Below are positions 34,053 to 42,442 of a DNA stretch of 46,446 nt, in pieces. Numbering within the stretch: the stretch's first letter is position 1; each line of letters begins with the position of its first letter. The notes beneath the pieces are model-generated. The model saw nothing but the letters and a program-made list of their open reading frames with translations, made no database searches and was not told the origin of the DNA. Origin of the DNA: an uncultured Blautia sp. (GTDB taxonomy: Bacteria; Bacillota; Clostridia; Lachnospirales; Lachnospiraceae); contig URHS01000016.1 of the NCBI GenBank assembly GCA_900547685.1, positions 1 through 46,446 on the forward strand, in the 5' to 3' direction. The position numbers and the translations under genes are program-made.

Positions 34053-34071
34053 AAAACATATTTTATGTTTT
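34053..34071. promoter_or_regulatory. Inverted repeat in the galK leader (possible operator)
   Basis: AAAACATA ttt TATGTTTT, a perfect 8-bp inverted repeat between the galK promoter and its ribosome site. A partial copy (TTTTATGTTTATA) lies at about 34079-34092. AT-richness makes chance possible. Confidence 0.35.
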
Positions 34072-34097
34072 ATTTTATATTTTATGTTTATAATGAG

Positions 34098-34125
34098 ATT
34101 ATAGCATATCTATTCCCCTTGTAAA
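34098..34125 (-). promoter_or_regulatory. Promoter of galKT
   Basis: Minus-strand TTTACA (34120-34125) and perfect TATAAT (34098-34103) with a 16-base spacer. It lies just downstream of the ArsR-type gene remnant. Confidence 0.7.
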
Positions 34126-34136
34126 GACTTTTTTAC

Positions 34137-35047
34137 CTAATATTTTAATTTCATTACTAAATCCTGAGGATAATCTCCAAAACAGTTGCCAAAAATATTT
34201 ACACCGCCTACATGAAGAGCTTCTTCCTTAATTCCTATTCTCACAGAAATATAATCTCCCTGTGCCAGAGAATAGTCTTTAATCTTGTAGTGCTAATCAG
34301 TTCTTCATCTAAATATGTCCCTGTTTCATTGATGCGCCAGGTCTTTAAATTTCCATACTGCGTATTTTTATCTTCCCACCAATCCGGATTTAATTTCCCC
34401 CGTCTTCCTCCAAAATCAGAGGGACATGTCCATGTGCCTGCTTCTATGCCATTAATCCATAAAGTAATGTCCGAAGGACAATCTAAATTGTAATCTGCTG
34501 TTTCTGAACACAGTTCCGCAGAAAATTCCATTTCTTTTGCATCCAGCCTTTGCAGTCCTGCATTTGGAAAACGATATTCCAAATAACCGGAAGAAAACCA
34601 CACCAACTTTGCTGTTGTTCGTCTGGGATCATAAAAGCATCTAGGTTCATCCTCTCCATCAATATATTCTTCTTCATTTACCATTCCACAAGTAGGTGTG
34701 ATTTTATAGTCCACATAATTCCCTACAGGCATGGAAAAAATTTCTTCTCGTTTTTTCGTCTCTGTTTTTTGTAAATGCAGCAAAATGCTGGTTTCCTGAA
34801 GAATGCAGAGTTTCATGGAACCACGAATTCCCGGTTTTAGTTCTGTACGAATTAGATTTGCCTCTTGAAGCACCCGCACATGTAATGCTGCAGAAGATGG
34901 AGGTATTTCCAATATTTCCGCAATTTCATTTACACAGAGAGTTTCTTTTTGTAAAAGCTCTAAAATACGAATTCTAATCTCAGAAGAAAGGGCTTTTCCA
35001 AGTGCCATCAGTTCTTTTTCATCTTCTAAGTTTAATTGTCTGCTCAT
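34137..35047 (-). pseudogene. ArsR-type regulator with galactose-locus context, frameshifted near the 3' end
   Basis: The uninterrupted frame runs 35047-34241 (268 residues): an ArsR winged helix (about 1-85, IRILELLQKETLCVNEIAEILEI) and a large C-terminal domain with FGGRRGKLNPDWWEDKNTQYG. After TYLDEELISTT the frame goes to a short tail ending EIIFL. In the next frame the sequence continues LAQGDYISVRIGIKEEALHV then GGVNIFGNCFGDYPQDLVMK and stops at 34137-34139. That matches the conserved ending of this family as I remember it. A one-base loss in the short A run near 34284-34288 explains it. The truncated product may still bind DNA. An error in the assembly is the main alternative. It lies directly upstream of galKT and could regulate it (inference). 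Confidence 0.75.
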
Positions 35048-35121
35048 TTTCCTTGCTCCCGATTTTCCTACGAATTTTAATTCTATTGTACCCTTGTTTT
35101 CTTATGCTTGTCAATGGCTGC

Positions 35122-35156
35122 AAAAAAAGGCACCGTAAAAAAAATCACGGCACCTT
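35122..35156 (-). terminator. Terminator downstream of the ABC permease
   Basis: Minus-strand GGTGCCGT / ACGGTGCC stem (two wobble pairs) with a T-rich 10-nt loop, then TTTTTTTG. Confidence 0.8.
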
Positions 35157-35174
35157 CTTTCCTATATCAAATGG

Positions 35175-37262
35175 TTAGTCAATATTCATTTTTTCTAAAA
35201 GGCTGTTCAATACTTCACCTTCCATCATATACAAACTGCTTTGCATTTGTGTTCCTCTGTTTTCGAATAAAATATTCAGATTAAGCTCATAGTTTACCTT
35301 ACTTCCCAGTCCATAATGGCCTATCTCATAAGTGAGATTTGGAATAATTTTTTCAATTTCCTCTTTATCCGCAATCACTTCCTCCAAATATTCGCCATTG
35401 CTTTTCGTTCCATAGATCGTAATATTCAAAACTTCTTCTGCTGAAAGATCCTTTAAAGGTTGTCCTGCATCTTCCAAAAGTTCTCTTGTTTTTGTAAAGC
35501 TTTCATAAATAGGAAAATCTGTTGTCTGATTATAATTTCCCTCAATCTTTTCTTCCACAGATAAATAACCTAAAATTCTATCCTTGCAACTTTGTTCCAA
35601 AGTCATACTCTCCAACTCGCCTTTATAGGTTTTGTAAATATTATCTATGACATCTTCTGACGCATTAATCTGCATTCTTTCATTGTAGAAATCATTTACA
35701 TAAAGATATTCAATATTCTTTGCTGACAAATAGCTGGTAGGAAGCATTGTTTTTTTATAGTCCCAGTTATCATAAATATCAGAAGCTAACTCTAAAATCT
35801 TTTTGCTTTCCGGAAGATAATAAGCTCTGTTTACTACTCTTCCATTTTTCAAATGATAGCGGATATATACAGATACCTTGGTACCGTTGCCATTTTTTGT
35901 AAGATTCCATACTGATTCATCACGAAGGAAGTCTGTTGAAACACGATCATCTTCTTTATCGTTCTCCTGATAGTAGTTCACACCCAGCTTTGCAATTTCA
36001 TATATAGCATCAAAATCTTTTGTCTGGTTTCTCTCCATCTGTTCATTTGAGCCATAAGCATAGTGCATAGGATAATTTATTCTCTCATTTATAGATGGAA
36101 AATACACAGACATAGTTTCTATTTTTTCTTTTTCAGGCAAATATTTATCCACACCGAAAACATCTATCTTATATCCTGCCAAAATTACTGCTAAACCAGC
36201 TAAAATAATACCTGTAGAAACTTTCGGACGAATAGATTCCCGTATATCCATAGTAAATAAAAATTCAAATATACAGGATAGCGCAAAAGAAATCAAAACC
36301 ACAGATAAACACAGCCACAAAAACTCATGTTCCATACCGGAGCAGAAAAACAGGGATGCTAAAATGGAAATTGGCAGCACTGCACAAACTTTAATCACCG
36401 GCTGAAGCTTTTTAAAAGCTATGGATTTATGGAAACTTTCTGAAGGGCGCACTTTGTAAATACAAACATCTGCCGCTAAAACTACAACAATCAAAATCAC
36501 CGCATAGACAGCATAGCCTCTTATATCACCTTTTTCTATTGCCAGTTTATCCATCGCATCTATATGTGAAAGAATGGGGCTTAAATATTTTGTAAACCCT
36601 GGCTCCTGAAATTGAGCTAAAGTGTCAAAAAACATATGATTCATATAATAATACGCCCCATATAAAATCCATCCATAAGACATAAAACCGGCAAAAGCAA
36701 GAAAACCTGTAAATAAGTTTCCTGTCAGCAATATGGCTAAAATTGCAATTACATACAATTCAAGGAAAAACAAAATATTCATTCCGATTGCAGCCGCAGC
36801 CTGAGCCCCACTCTGAGCGCTGACCCCATGGTAAGCAATACCAATCAGGTATGTAATACCCACATTCAATAAATAGGGGACTAAGAAAATTAAAAATCCA
36901 CTAAAAAAAGGAATGATAAAAAGTTCTTCTCTTTTTAAAGGAAGACTGTGATAAAAATCCGTTTTTTCTCCGGAATACAGATAGTAAAAACCAGTAACTC
37001 CCAATAAAACAGCAATTACTCCAATAAAAATTGTAGCTATCCCATTTTCTATTCCAATACAATTTAAAAATTCTGTCTGTACGGGAGCAATTTCAAGCTC
37101 CGCCAGTTCTACCGGAGGAATTATTGACTTTGCTCTGTCCAAAACCATAATGGTTTTTAATGGAAATACTGCTAAAAATCCCAACATGATAAGAATAAAC
37201 AGATAGAAGTTTCTCCGAATATTTTCTTTGATGCTGTTAAATAAATAATTTCTTGATGTCAT
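35175..37262 (-). CDS. ABC transporter permease with extracytoplasmic domain (DUF6449-like)
   Basis: 695 residues. About eight membrane helices in residues 1-370, including FYLFILIMLGFLAVFPL near the start, then a roughly 325-residue hydrophilic C-terminal domain beginning near EKIETMSVYFPS. ABC-2-type permeases with such a domain (DUF6449, assigned from memory) are common in Lachnospiraceae next to a YtrA-type regulator. The substrate is unknown; related YtrBCDEF-like systems respond to cell-wall antibiotics. Its start overlaps the ATPase gene by 26 bases, with GGAGGTGG as the ribosome site. Confidence 0.82.
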   Translation of the reverse strand: MTSRNYLFNSIKENIRRNFYLFILIMLGFLAVFPLKTIMVLDRAKSIIPPVELAELEIAPVQTEFLNCIGIENGIATIFIGVIAVLLGVTGFYYLYSGEKTDFYHSLPLKREELFIIPFFSGFLIFLVPYLLNVGITYLIGIAYHGVSAQSGAQAAAAIGMNILFFLELYVIAILAILLTGNLFTGFLAFAGFMSYGWILYGAYYYMNHMFFDTLAQFQEPGFTKYLSPILSHIDAMDKLAIEKGDIRGYAVYAVILIVVVLAADVCIYKVRPSESFHKSIAFKKLQPVIKVCAVLPISILASLFFCSGMEHEFLWLCLSVVLISFALSCIFEFLFTMDIRESIRPKVSTGIILAGLAVILAGYKIDVFGVDKYLPEKEKIETMSVYFPSINERINYPMHYAYGSNEQMERNQTKDFDAIYEIAKLGVNYYQENDKEDDRVSTDFLRDESVWNLTKNGNGTKVSVYIRYHLKNGRVVNRAYYLPESKKILELASDIYDNWDYKKTMLPTSYLSAKNIEYLYVNDFYNERMQINASEDVIDNIYKTYKGELESMTLEQSCKDRILGYLSVEEKIEGNYNQTTDFPIYESFTKTRELLEDAGQPLKDLSAEEVLNITIYGTKSNGEYLEEVIADKEEIEKIIPNLTYEIGHYGLGSKVNYELNLNILFENRGTQMQSSLYMMEGEVLNSLLEKMNID

Positions 37263-38139
37263 ATCCTGCCACCTCCGTTTCGCTGATAAAAATTTCTTCT
37301 AAGGTTAAGGGAATTGCTTCTGCAAATAAAGGTTTTCTGGTATTGATTTTTCTCATAATTTCCTCCTGTTCACCACGTACCACCATAGTCAACAGGGAGA
37401 GTCTTTTTTCATATTGCATAACTTCCAACTCTTTTAAAAGTTCTTTCTCATCCTTTTCATCCGGTATTACACACTGTACTTTATGGATATGTAATTTCAT
37501 ATCTTCCACATCTTTAGACAGAAGAACACCACCTTTATGCAGCAGCCCTACATGATCACAAATGTCTTCCAATTCTCGCAGATTGTGAGAAGCAATAATC
37601 GGTGTGAATTCCCTTTCTGATACCTCATAAGCTAAAATACTCTTGGCAGCCTGTCTCATTACCGGATCTAAACCATCAAAAGTCTCATCACAAAGCAGAT
37701 ATTTCGTCCCTGAACATATTCCCAATATCAATGCTGCCTGCCGTTTCATTCCTTTTGAAAAAGTACTGATTTTTCTTTTTTCATCTAATCCCAAATTAGA
37801 AGTAAGCTTATGAAAACGTTCTTTATCGTATTTTTTATAATACATGGAATAATACCGAACCATCTCTTTCATAGTCGCATTCTGAAAAAAGTAAGCCACA
37901 TCCGATAAGAAAAAAATTTCTTCTTTCACAGAAGGATTTTCATATACCGGTTTATTATCTATAAATATATCTCCGCTATCCGGCTTTAAAACTCCTGCCA
38001 TCATACGTAACAGTGTACTTTTTCCCGCACCATTGGTTCCCGCCAATCCGAAAATACTGTTATCCGAAATCTTTAATGATACTTCATGTACTGCTTGTAA
38101 AGAACCAAATGCTTTGGATAACTTTTCTGTTTTTATCAT
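37237..38139 (-). CDS. ABC transporter ATP-binding protein
   Basis: 300 residues. Walker A GTNGAGKSTLLRM (near 34-46), signature STFSKGMKRQAAL (degenerate LSGGQ, common in drug-type ABC exporters), Walker B KYLLCDETFDGLD and H-loop His in IASHNLREL. The C-terminal 80 residues form an accessory domain. It starts with a 4-base ATGA overlap with the regulator gene and overlaps the permease, so the three proteins form one unit. Confidence 0.94.
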   Translation of the reverse strand: MIKTEKLSKAFGSLQAVHEVSLKISDNSIFGLAGTNGAGKSTLLRMMAGVLKPDSGDIFIDNKPVYENPSVKEEIFFLSDVAYFFQNATMKEMVRYYSMYYKKYDKERFHKLTSNLGLDEKRKISTFSKGMKRQAALILGICSGTKYLLCDETFDGLDPVMRQAAKSILAYEVSEREFTPIIASHNLRELEDICDHVGLLHKGGVLLSKDVEDMKLHIHKVQCVIPDEKDEKELLKELEVMQYEKRLSLLTMVVRGEQEEIMRKINTRKPLFAEAIPLTLEEIFISETEVAGYDIKKLFI

Positions 38140-38507
38140 GCTTCAACCTCCTCATAGAATTCTGCTGTTTTCTCTACACATATTTCTTTTGAAATCCCAA
38201 TCTCTTTTCCTTCTTTTATCAGTGTTTTTAACTTTTGTAAGAAAATATTTTTTCTCTGTTCTACCAATGCCTGATTTCCTGAAACAAAATTTCCTCTCCC
38301 TTTTACAGGATAAATAAATCCCTGCTGTTCCAAAAGAGAATACGCTTTTTGTATCGTATTAGGATTAATGGACAGTTCAGTAGCCAGGCTTCTCACAGAT
38401 GGCATCTGCGTATCCGGCTCCAAAACCCCTTTAATAATCAACATTTGAAACTTTTCCACAATTTGTTCATATATGGGTTTTCGATCTCGGTAATCAATAA
38501 CAATCAA
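38136..38507 (-). CDS. GntR-family regulator, YtrA subfamily (TTG start)
   Basis: 123 residues. N-terminal winged helix (DYRDRKPIYEQIVEKFQMLI, then MPSVRSLATELSINPNTIQKAYSLLEQQGFI), followed by a short helical dimerisation tail of about 45 residues, as in YtrA. The TTG at 38507 is chosen because AAAGGAGG ends 7 bases upstream and the product begins M-IVIDYRDRKPIYEQ like its relatives. The in-frame ATG at 38537 lies upstream of that ribosome site. It probably represses its own operon through the palindrome at 38544-38574 and responds to an envelope-active compound (inference). Confidence 0.9.
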   Translation of the reverse strand: MIVIDYRDRKPIYEQIVEKFQMLIIKGVLEPDTQMPSVRSLATELSINPNTIQKAYSLLEQQGFIYPVKGRGNFVSGNQALVEQRKNIFLQKLKTLIKEGKEIGISKEICVEKTAEFYEEVEA

Positions 38508-38514
38508 GGTCCTG

Positions 38515-38522
38515 CCTCCTTT
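38515..38522 (-). promoter_or_regulatory. Ribosome binding site deciding the TTG start of the YtrA-type regulator
   Basis: AAAGGAGG, then CAGGACC, then TTG on the minus strand. The spacing of 7 bases is ideal. Confidence 0.8.
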
Positions 38523-38543
38523 CCCAGTGTATGACAACTTGTA

Positions 38544-38574
38544 TTAAGTGTACTGTGTATCATAGTACACTTAA
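38544..38574. promoter_or_regulatory. Operator palindrome of the YtrA-type operon
   Basis: TTAAGTGTACT (38544-38554) and AGTACACTTAA (38564-38574) form a perfect 11-bp inverted repeat with a 9-base centre. A TATGAT -10-like hexamer lies inside it on the minus strand, so a bound dimer would block transcription. Confidence 0.7.
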
Positions 38575-38582
38575 AGTATAAT

Positions 38583-38619
38583 AAAAACGACTTTCCCTGT
38601 CAAGAGAAAATCGTTTTTT
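38583..38619. terminator. Terminator downstream of the 2-hydroxyacid dehydrogenase
   Basis: AAAACGACTTTCC / GAGAAAATCGTTTT stem with T runs on both strands. It lies 3 bases after the dehydrogenase stop. Confidence 0.75.
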
Positions 38620-38621
38620 CT

Positions 38622-39563
38622 TTACATCACATTTTGCGGTTTTTCATTTTCCCACGCTCTCACATTTTCAAATGCAATATGTGCACGCTTCACCATGGCT
38701 TCTTTTGTAGCAAATGCCACATGAGGTGTCACTAAAATATTTTTCGCATGGAACAATGGGTGTGTTGTTTCCACAGGAGGCTCTTTTTCAAATACGTCTA
38801 CACAAGCTCCTGCAATTTTACCACCATTCAACGCTTCTGCCAAAGCGTCACTATCTACCACAGGGCCTCTTGCAGTATTGATAAGCACAGCATTATCTTT
38901 CATCAATGCCAGCTTTTCCTTATTTATCAGATGTGTTGTCTCCTTGTTTAAAGGCACATGCAGAGAAACAATGTCACACACAGACAAAAGTTCTTCCAGT
39001 GTTACAAATTTTACGCCTTCTATTTCTTTCTTTGTTCTGCTGTATGCATAGACTTCGCATCCAAAGGCCTTGGCAATATGCGCAACTCTTGTTCCAATCG
39101 CACCTGTACCCACAACGCCGAATTTTTTACCTTCCAGCTCAAATCCTACCAAACCTTCTTTTGTTCCTGCATTTCTTACAGCAGTATCACACTGTGCAAT
39201 ACTTCGATACAGAGAAATCAACATACCAAATACTAAATCGGACACTGCTGCTGTGGAATATCCTGCACAATTACATACACAAATTTCTTTTTTCTTACAT
39301 AATTCCAAAGGAATGTGATCCACACCGGTAAAAGCAACGGAAAGAAGCTTTAATTTCTTACAACCTTCAATAACTTCTTCACTCAAAGGAAGATTTGCCA
39401 CTATAAGAATATCTGCGTCTTTTCCTCTTTCAATCAATAATTCAGTGTCGGTTACTCTTGTATCATAATATACAATTTCCACATCTTTTGAGAGCTTTTC
39501 TTTTGCAATTTCCAAAAGCTTTTCTTTTTCTACACCTAAGGGCTCAATAATTACTAATTTCAC
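38622..39563 (-). CDS. D-isomer specific 2-hydroxyacid dehydrogenase
   Basis: 313 residues, GTG start with AGAGGTG upstream. NAD-binding motif GVVGTGAIGTRVAHIAKAFG lies at about 147-166. The catalytic triad is Arg in NTARGPVVD, Glu in FEKEPP and His in TPHVAFAT. The family reduces 2-oxoacids or oxidises 2-hydroxyacids (lactate, glycerate, phosphoglycerate). At 313 residues without an ACT domain it is not a standard SerA; the substrate is open. It follows aspartate kinase by 11 bases. Confidence 0.88.
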   Translation of the reverse strand: MKLVIIEPLGVEKEKLLEIAKEKLSKDVEIVYYDTRVTDTELLIERGKDADILIVANLPLSEEVIEGCKKLKLLSVAFTGVDHIPLELCKKKEICVCNCAGYSTAAVSDLVFGMLISLYRSIAQCDTAVRNAGTKEGLVGFELEGKKFGVVGTGAIGTRVAHIAKAFGCEVYAYSRTKKEIEGVKFVTLEELLSVCDIVSLHVPLNKETTHLINKEKLALMKDNAVLINTARGPVVDSDALAEALNGGKIAGACVDVFEKEPPVETTHPLFHAKNILVTPHVAFATKEAMVKRAHIAFENVRAWENEKPQNVM

Positions 39564-39574
39564 GAAATCACCTC

Positions 39575-40894
39575 TTAAATCTGTGTTTCTACAAAAATAT
39601 CATAAAGCGCTTTAATTGCCACTTCGAAGTCTTCATTTTTTACACCTACAATGATATTTAACTCACTGGAGCCCTGGTCAATCATCTTAACATTGACATT
39701 AGCATGTGCCAGTGCAGCAAAAATTCTTGCAGCAGTACCACGATTTGAACGCATACCTCTACCTACCACAGCAATTAAAGCTAAATCTGACTCCAGTTCC
39801 ATATAATCAGGATTTACAATTCTATGTACGCCTGCAATTACCTGCTGCTCTTTCTCTGCAAACTCATCCTGATGAATAAACACCGTCATCGTATCAATGC
39901 CTGATGGAATATGCTCAAAAGAAATCCCTTGTTCTTCTAATACCTGCAGTACCTTTCTGCCAAATCCAATCTCTGCATTCATCATAGATTTTTCAATAAA
40001 CAAAGAACAGAAACCTTTCTTTCCTGCAATACCGGTAATCGTATACAATGGTTTCTTGCAGGTATCCTCTACAATCATAGTTCCCGGTTCTTCCGGTGCA
40101 TTGGTATTTTTAATATTAATTGGAATGCCTGCTTTTCTCACAGGGAAAATAGCATCCTCATGAAGTACGGTTGCTCCCATATAAGAAAGCTCTCGAAGTT
40201 CACGGTAAGTAATGGTATCAATGACCTTTGGATTTTGAATAATTCTTGGATCTGTTACCATTACCCCTGAAACGTCTGTCCAGTTCTCATAAAGATCTAC
40301 GTCTAATGCCCCTGCAAGAATAGAACCTGTAATGTCAGAACCACCTCTGGAGAAAGTCTTAATCTCTCCATTCTCTTTTGCACCATAAAATCCCGGAACA
40401 ACTGCCCTTTCTATAGCATTTAATTTTTTAGCAACTAAAAGTTCTGTAATCCCTGCATCAAACTTCCCATTTCCATCAAAACGAATGATTTCTGCCGGGT
40501 CAACAAATTCATATCCTAAATATGCGGCCATAATTTTTCCGTTTAAGTATTCCCCTCTGGATGCAGCATATTCTTTTCCAATCTGATTTTTAAAATTCTC
40601 TTTTATTTCTTCAAATTCTGCTTCCAATGACAAAGAAATTTGTAAACCATCAATAATTTCCTGATAACGAGCTTTAATTTCTTCTAAAATCTCCTGAAAT
40701 TTCTCCTCATCATTTGCAGCCCCATAACAGGCATAGAGTAAATCTGTAACTTTTGTATCCTCTGAAAAGCGTTTTCCGGGCGCAGATGGAACAATATATC
40801 TTCTGCTTTCATCTGCACGAATAATTTTCCCTACTTTTTCAAACTGTTCTGCACTGGCAAGAGAACTTCCACCGAATTTCACAATTTTTTTCAT
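39575..40894 (-). CDS. Aspartate kinase
   Basis: 439 residues. Phosphorylates aspartate, the first step towards lysine, threonine and methionine. KFGGSS (5-10) and FSRGGSDITGSILA form the catalytic site. Two C-terminal ACT domains (about 300-439) imply feedback inhibition. Length and sequence resemble the monofunctional clostridial/YclM type. The ATG at 40894 is chosen because AGGAGG lies 7 bases upstream; an upstream in-frame ATG at 40972 would put 26 odd residues over a terminator hairpin. Co-transcribed with the 2-hydroxyacid dehydrogenase. Confidence 0.94.
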   Translation of the reverse strand: MKKIVKFGGSSLASAEQFEKVGKIIRADESRRYIVPSAPGKRFSEDTKVTDLLYACYGAANDEEKFQEILEEIKARYQEIIDGLQISLSLEAEFEEIKENFKNQIGKEYAASRGEYLNGKIMAAYLGYEFVDPAEIIRFDGNGKFDAGITELLVAKKLNAIERAVVPGFYGAKENGEIKTFSRGGSDITGSILAGALDVDLYENWTDVSGVMVTDPRIIQNPKVIDTITYRELRELSYMGATVLHEDAIFPVRKAGIPINIKNTNAPEEPGTMIVEDTCKKPLYTITGIAGKKGFCSLFIEKSMMNAEIGFGRKVLQVLEEQGISFEHIPSGIDTMTVFIHQDEFAEKEQQVIAGVHRIVNPDYMELESDLALIAVVGRGMRSNRGTAARIFAALAHANVNVKMIDQGSSELNIIVGVKNEDFEVAIKALYDIFVETQI

Positions 40895-40930
40895 TCCATA
40901 TCCTCCTGAGCATATTCTTTTACATAGCGT

Positions 40931-40956
40931 AAAAAAGATTGCGCAACAGCGCAATC
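40931..40956 (-). terminator. Terminator before the aspartate kinase gene
   Basis: Minus-strand GATTGCGC TGTT GCGCAATC followed by TTTTTT. A textbook terminator placed about 100 bases after the EamA stop and 37 bases before the aspartate kinase start, so it may be an attenuator. Confidence 0.8.
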
Positions 40957-41026
40957 TCCGCGCGCTGCGCATCTTCGCGGAGCATTATTTATTTCATAGG
41001 ACGAAATTTCCTATGAAATAAATAAT
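40956..41026. repeat. Two further palindromes stacked on the terminator hairpin
   Basis: CTCCGCG/CGCGGAG (40956-40982) encloses a 13-base GC-rich loop. ATTATTTATTTCATAGG (40984-41000) has its exact complement at 41010-41026, a perfect 17-bp inverted repeat with a 9-base spacer. With the terminator they form three consecutive hairpins with no space between. Confidence 0.8.
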
Positions 41027-41057
41027 AGCCTTTCATGTATAAAATGTCTAGCTTTTT

Positions 41058-41942
41058 CTAATTTTTCCCTTTTCCTTTATCTGATAAAATAAGTCCGGCA
41101 AAGACCAAGGCTGCTCCGATTGCTGATACAACCGTTATTTTTTCTCCTAAAACAAAAGCAGAAGCGATAATTGTTACAACAGGAGAAAGGTATAAATAAA
41201 CAGCCGTACGTACTGCACCTAAAAGCTTTACCGCCAAATTCCATGTCACAAAGCAAAGGGCAGAAGCTCCGATTCCTAAAAATAACATATTACCTAAATA
41301 GACAGGATTACGAAATCTTTCTAATCTCCATTCAAATCCCATAAGAAATACCGGGATAATCATAAAGAAAATACCATAAAAGAAAATATGGCGTGTACTT
41401 TGAATAACAGAAATTCCAAAAGAACCGATTTTTTTCACCAGCACAGAATAACAAGCCCATACAAATGCCGCCAGAAATGCCAAAATATCTCCTTTCGGAT
41501 TTAAAGAAAAAGCACTGCTCCCATGTACACTAATGAGAATAATTCCGGTAATACTTGTAAGAAATCCTATAAAAAATCCTGTTTTCAACTTTTCTTCTTT
41601 TAAAAATATTCTCCCTAAAATCGCAGTAAAAAAAGGAGCTGTGGCAATAATAATCCCTACATTAGAAGCATAAGTATACGTCAAGGCAATATTCTCCAAA
41701 AGGAAATAAAAAGTCACTCCGGTAATCCCTGCACCAATAAAATACAATTCCTGTTTTCTGTTGCTTACAGATAAACCCTGATGGTTCATGAGTAAAAGTA
41801 TAAAATACCCCATCAAAAAGCGCATAAATAAAATTTCAATGGGCGTAAACGCCTTTAATAAGACCTTTGTTGCAATAAAAGTCGTTCCCCAGACACAAAT
41901 GGTAAATAATGCCAGGAAATGCCCTTTCGCATTTTCTTTCAT
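41058..41942 (-). CDS. EamA/DMT-family transporter
   Basis: 294 residues with ten hydrophobic segments in two EamA repeats (about 8-137 and 150-288). ALFTICVWGTTFIATKVLL at the start and LYLSPVVTIIASAFVLGEKI in the second repeat are typical. Members export amino acids or other small metabolites across the membrane; the substrate cannot be read from sequence. AAGGAGG precedes the start. Aspartate kinase lies downstream beyond a terminator, so an amino-acid link is only suggestive. Confidence 0.9.
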   Translation of the reverse strand: MKENAKGHFLALFTICVWGTTFIATKVLLKAFTPIEILFMRFLMGYFILLLMNHQGLSVSNRKQELYFIGAGITGVTFYFLLENIALTYTYASNVGIIIATAPFFTAILGRIFLKEEKLKTGFFIGFLTSITGIILISVHGSSAFSLNPKGDILAFLAAFVWACYSVLVKKIGSFGISVIQSTRHIFFYGIFFMIIPVFLMGFEWRLERFRNPVYLGNMLFLGIGASALCFVTWNLAVKLLGAVRTAVYLYLSPVVTIIASAFVLGEKITVVSAIGAALVFAGLILSDKGKGKN

Positions 41943-41961
41943 AAACTTCCTCCTTCATATA

Positions 41962-41999
41962 GAAAAACCGGCAGATACTGCTTCCAGATGACTGCCGGT
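41962..41999 (-). terminator. Terminator downstream of pyrBI
   Basis: Perfect ACCGGCAG / CTGCCGGT stem on the minus strand followed by TTTTTC, beginning 5 bases after the pyrI stop. Confidence 0.8.
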
Positions 42000-42004
42000 A
42001 AACT

Positions 42005-42442
42005 TTATTTATTTCTGTTTCCTCTGTACTTTTCTTCACAATATTTACAACGATATATTTCCTTCTCAGGATCAGCCAGAATAAATACATGATCCAGTTC
42101 TTGTTCAATAGAAGTAATACAACGTGGATTTTTACAGCGAATCACATTTCGGATTTCTTTTGGAAGAGAAAGTTCTTTCTTCTCTACGATTTCTCCGTCT
42201 TTAATAATATTTACCGTAATATTATGGTCGATAAATCCCAGAATATCTAAATTTAATGAGTCGATAGGACATTCTACTTTAATAATGTCTTTACGGCCCA
42301 TTTTATCACTTTTGGCATTTTTAATAATTGCCACACAGCAATCCAATGTATCTAACTTTAAGTCATGATAAATTGTCATACTCTTCCCGGCTTTAATATG
42401 GTCTAAAACCACACCTTCACTCAAACGGCCTACATTTAACAT
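42005..42442 (-). CDS. pyrI: Aspartate carbamoyltransferase regulatory subunit
   Basis: 145 residues. Binds CTP/ATP and tunes the catalytic trimers. The N-terminal allosteric domain starts LNVGRLSEGVVLDHIKAGKS; the C-terminal zinc domain has CKNPRCI and YRCKYCEEKY, four cysteines for zinc. Begins inside the end of pyrB (7-base overlap). Confidence 0.96.
   Translation of the reverse strand: MLNVGRLSEGVVLDHIKAGKSMTIYHDLKLDTLDCCVAIIKNAKSDKMGRKDIIKVECPIDSLNLDILGFIDHNITVNIIKDGEIVEKKELSLPKEIRNVIRCKNPRCITSIEQELDHVFILADPEKEIYRCKYCEEKYRGNRNK

Noticed and set aside
38508..38537. ATG at 38537 as start of the YtrA-type regulator
   Set aside because: It lies upstream of the AAAGGAGG ribosome site and encodes 10 residues absent from the family.
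40895..40972. 26-residue N-terminal extension of aspartate kinase from the ATG at 40972
   Set aside because: The extension would translate through a terminator hairpin; AGGAGG points to 40894 and family members begin at MKKIVKFGGSS.
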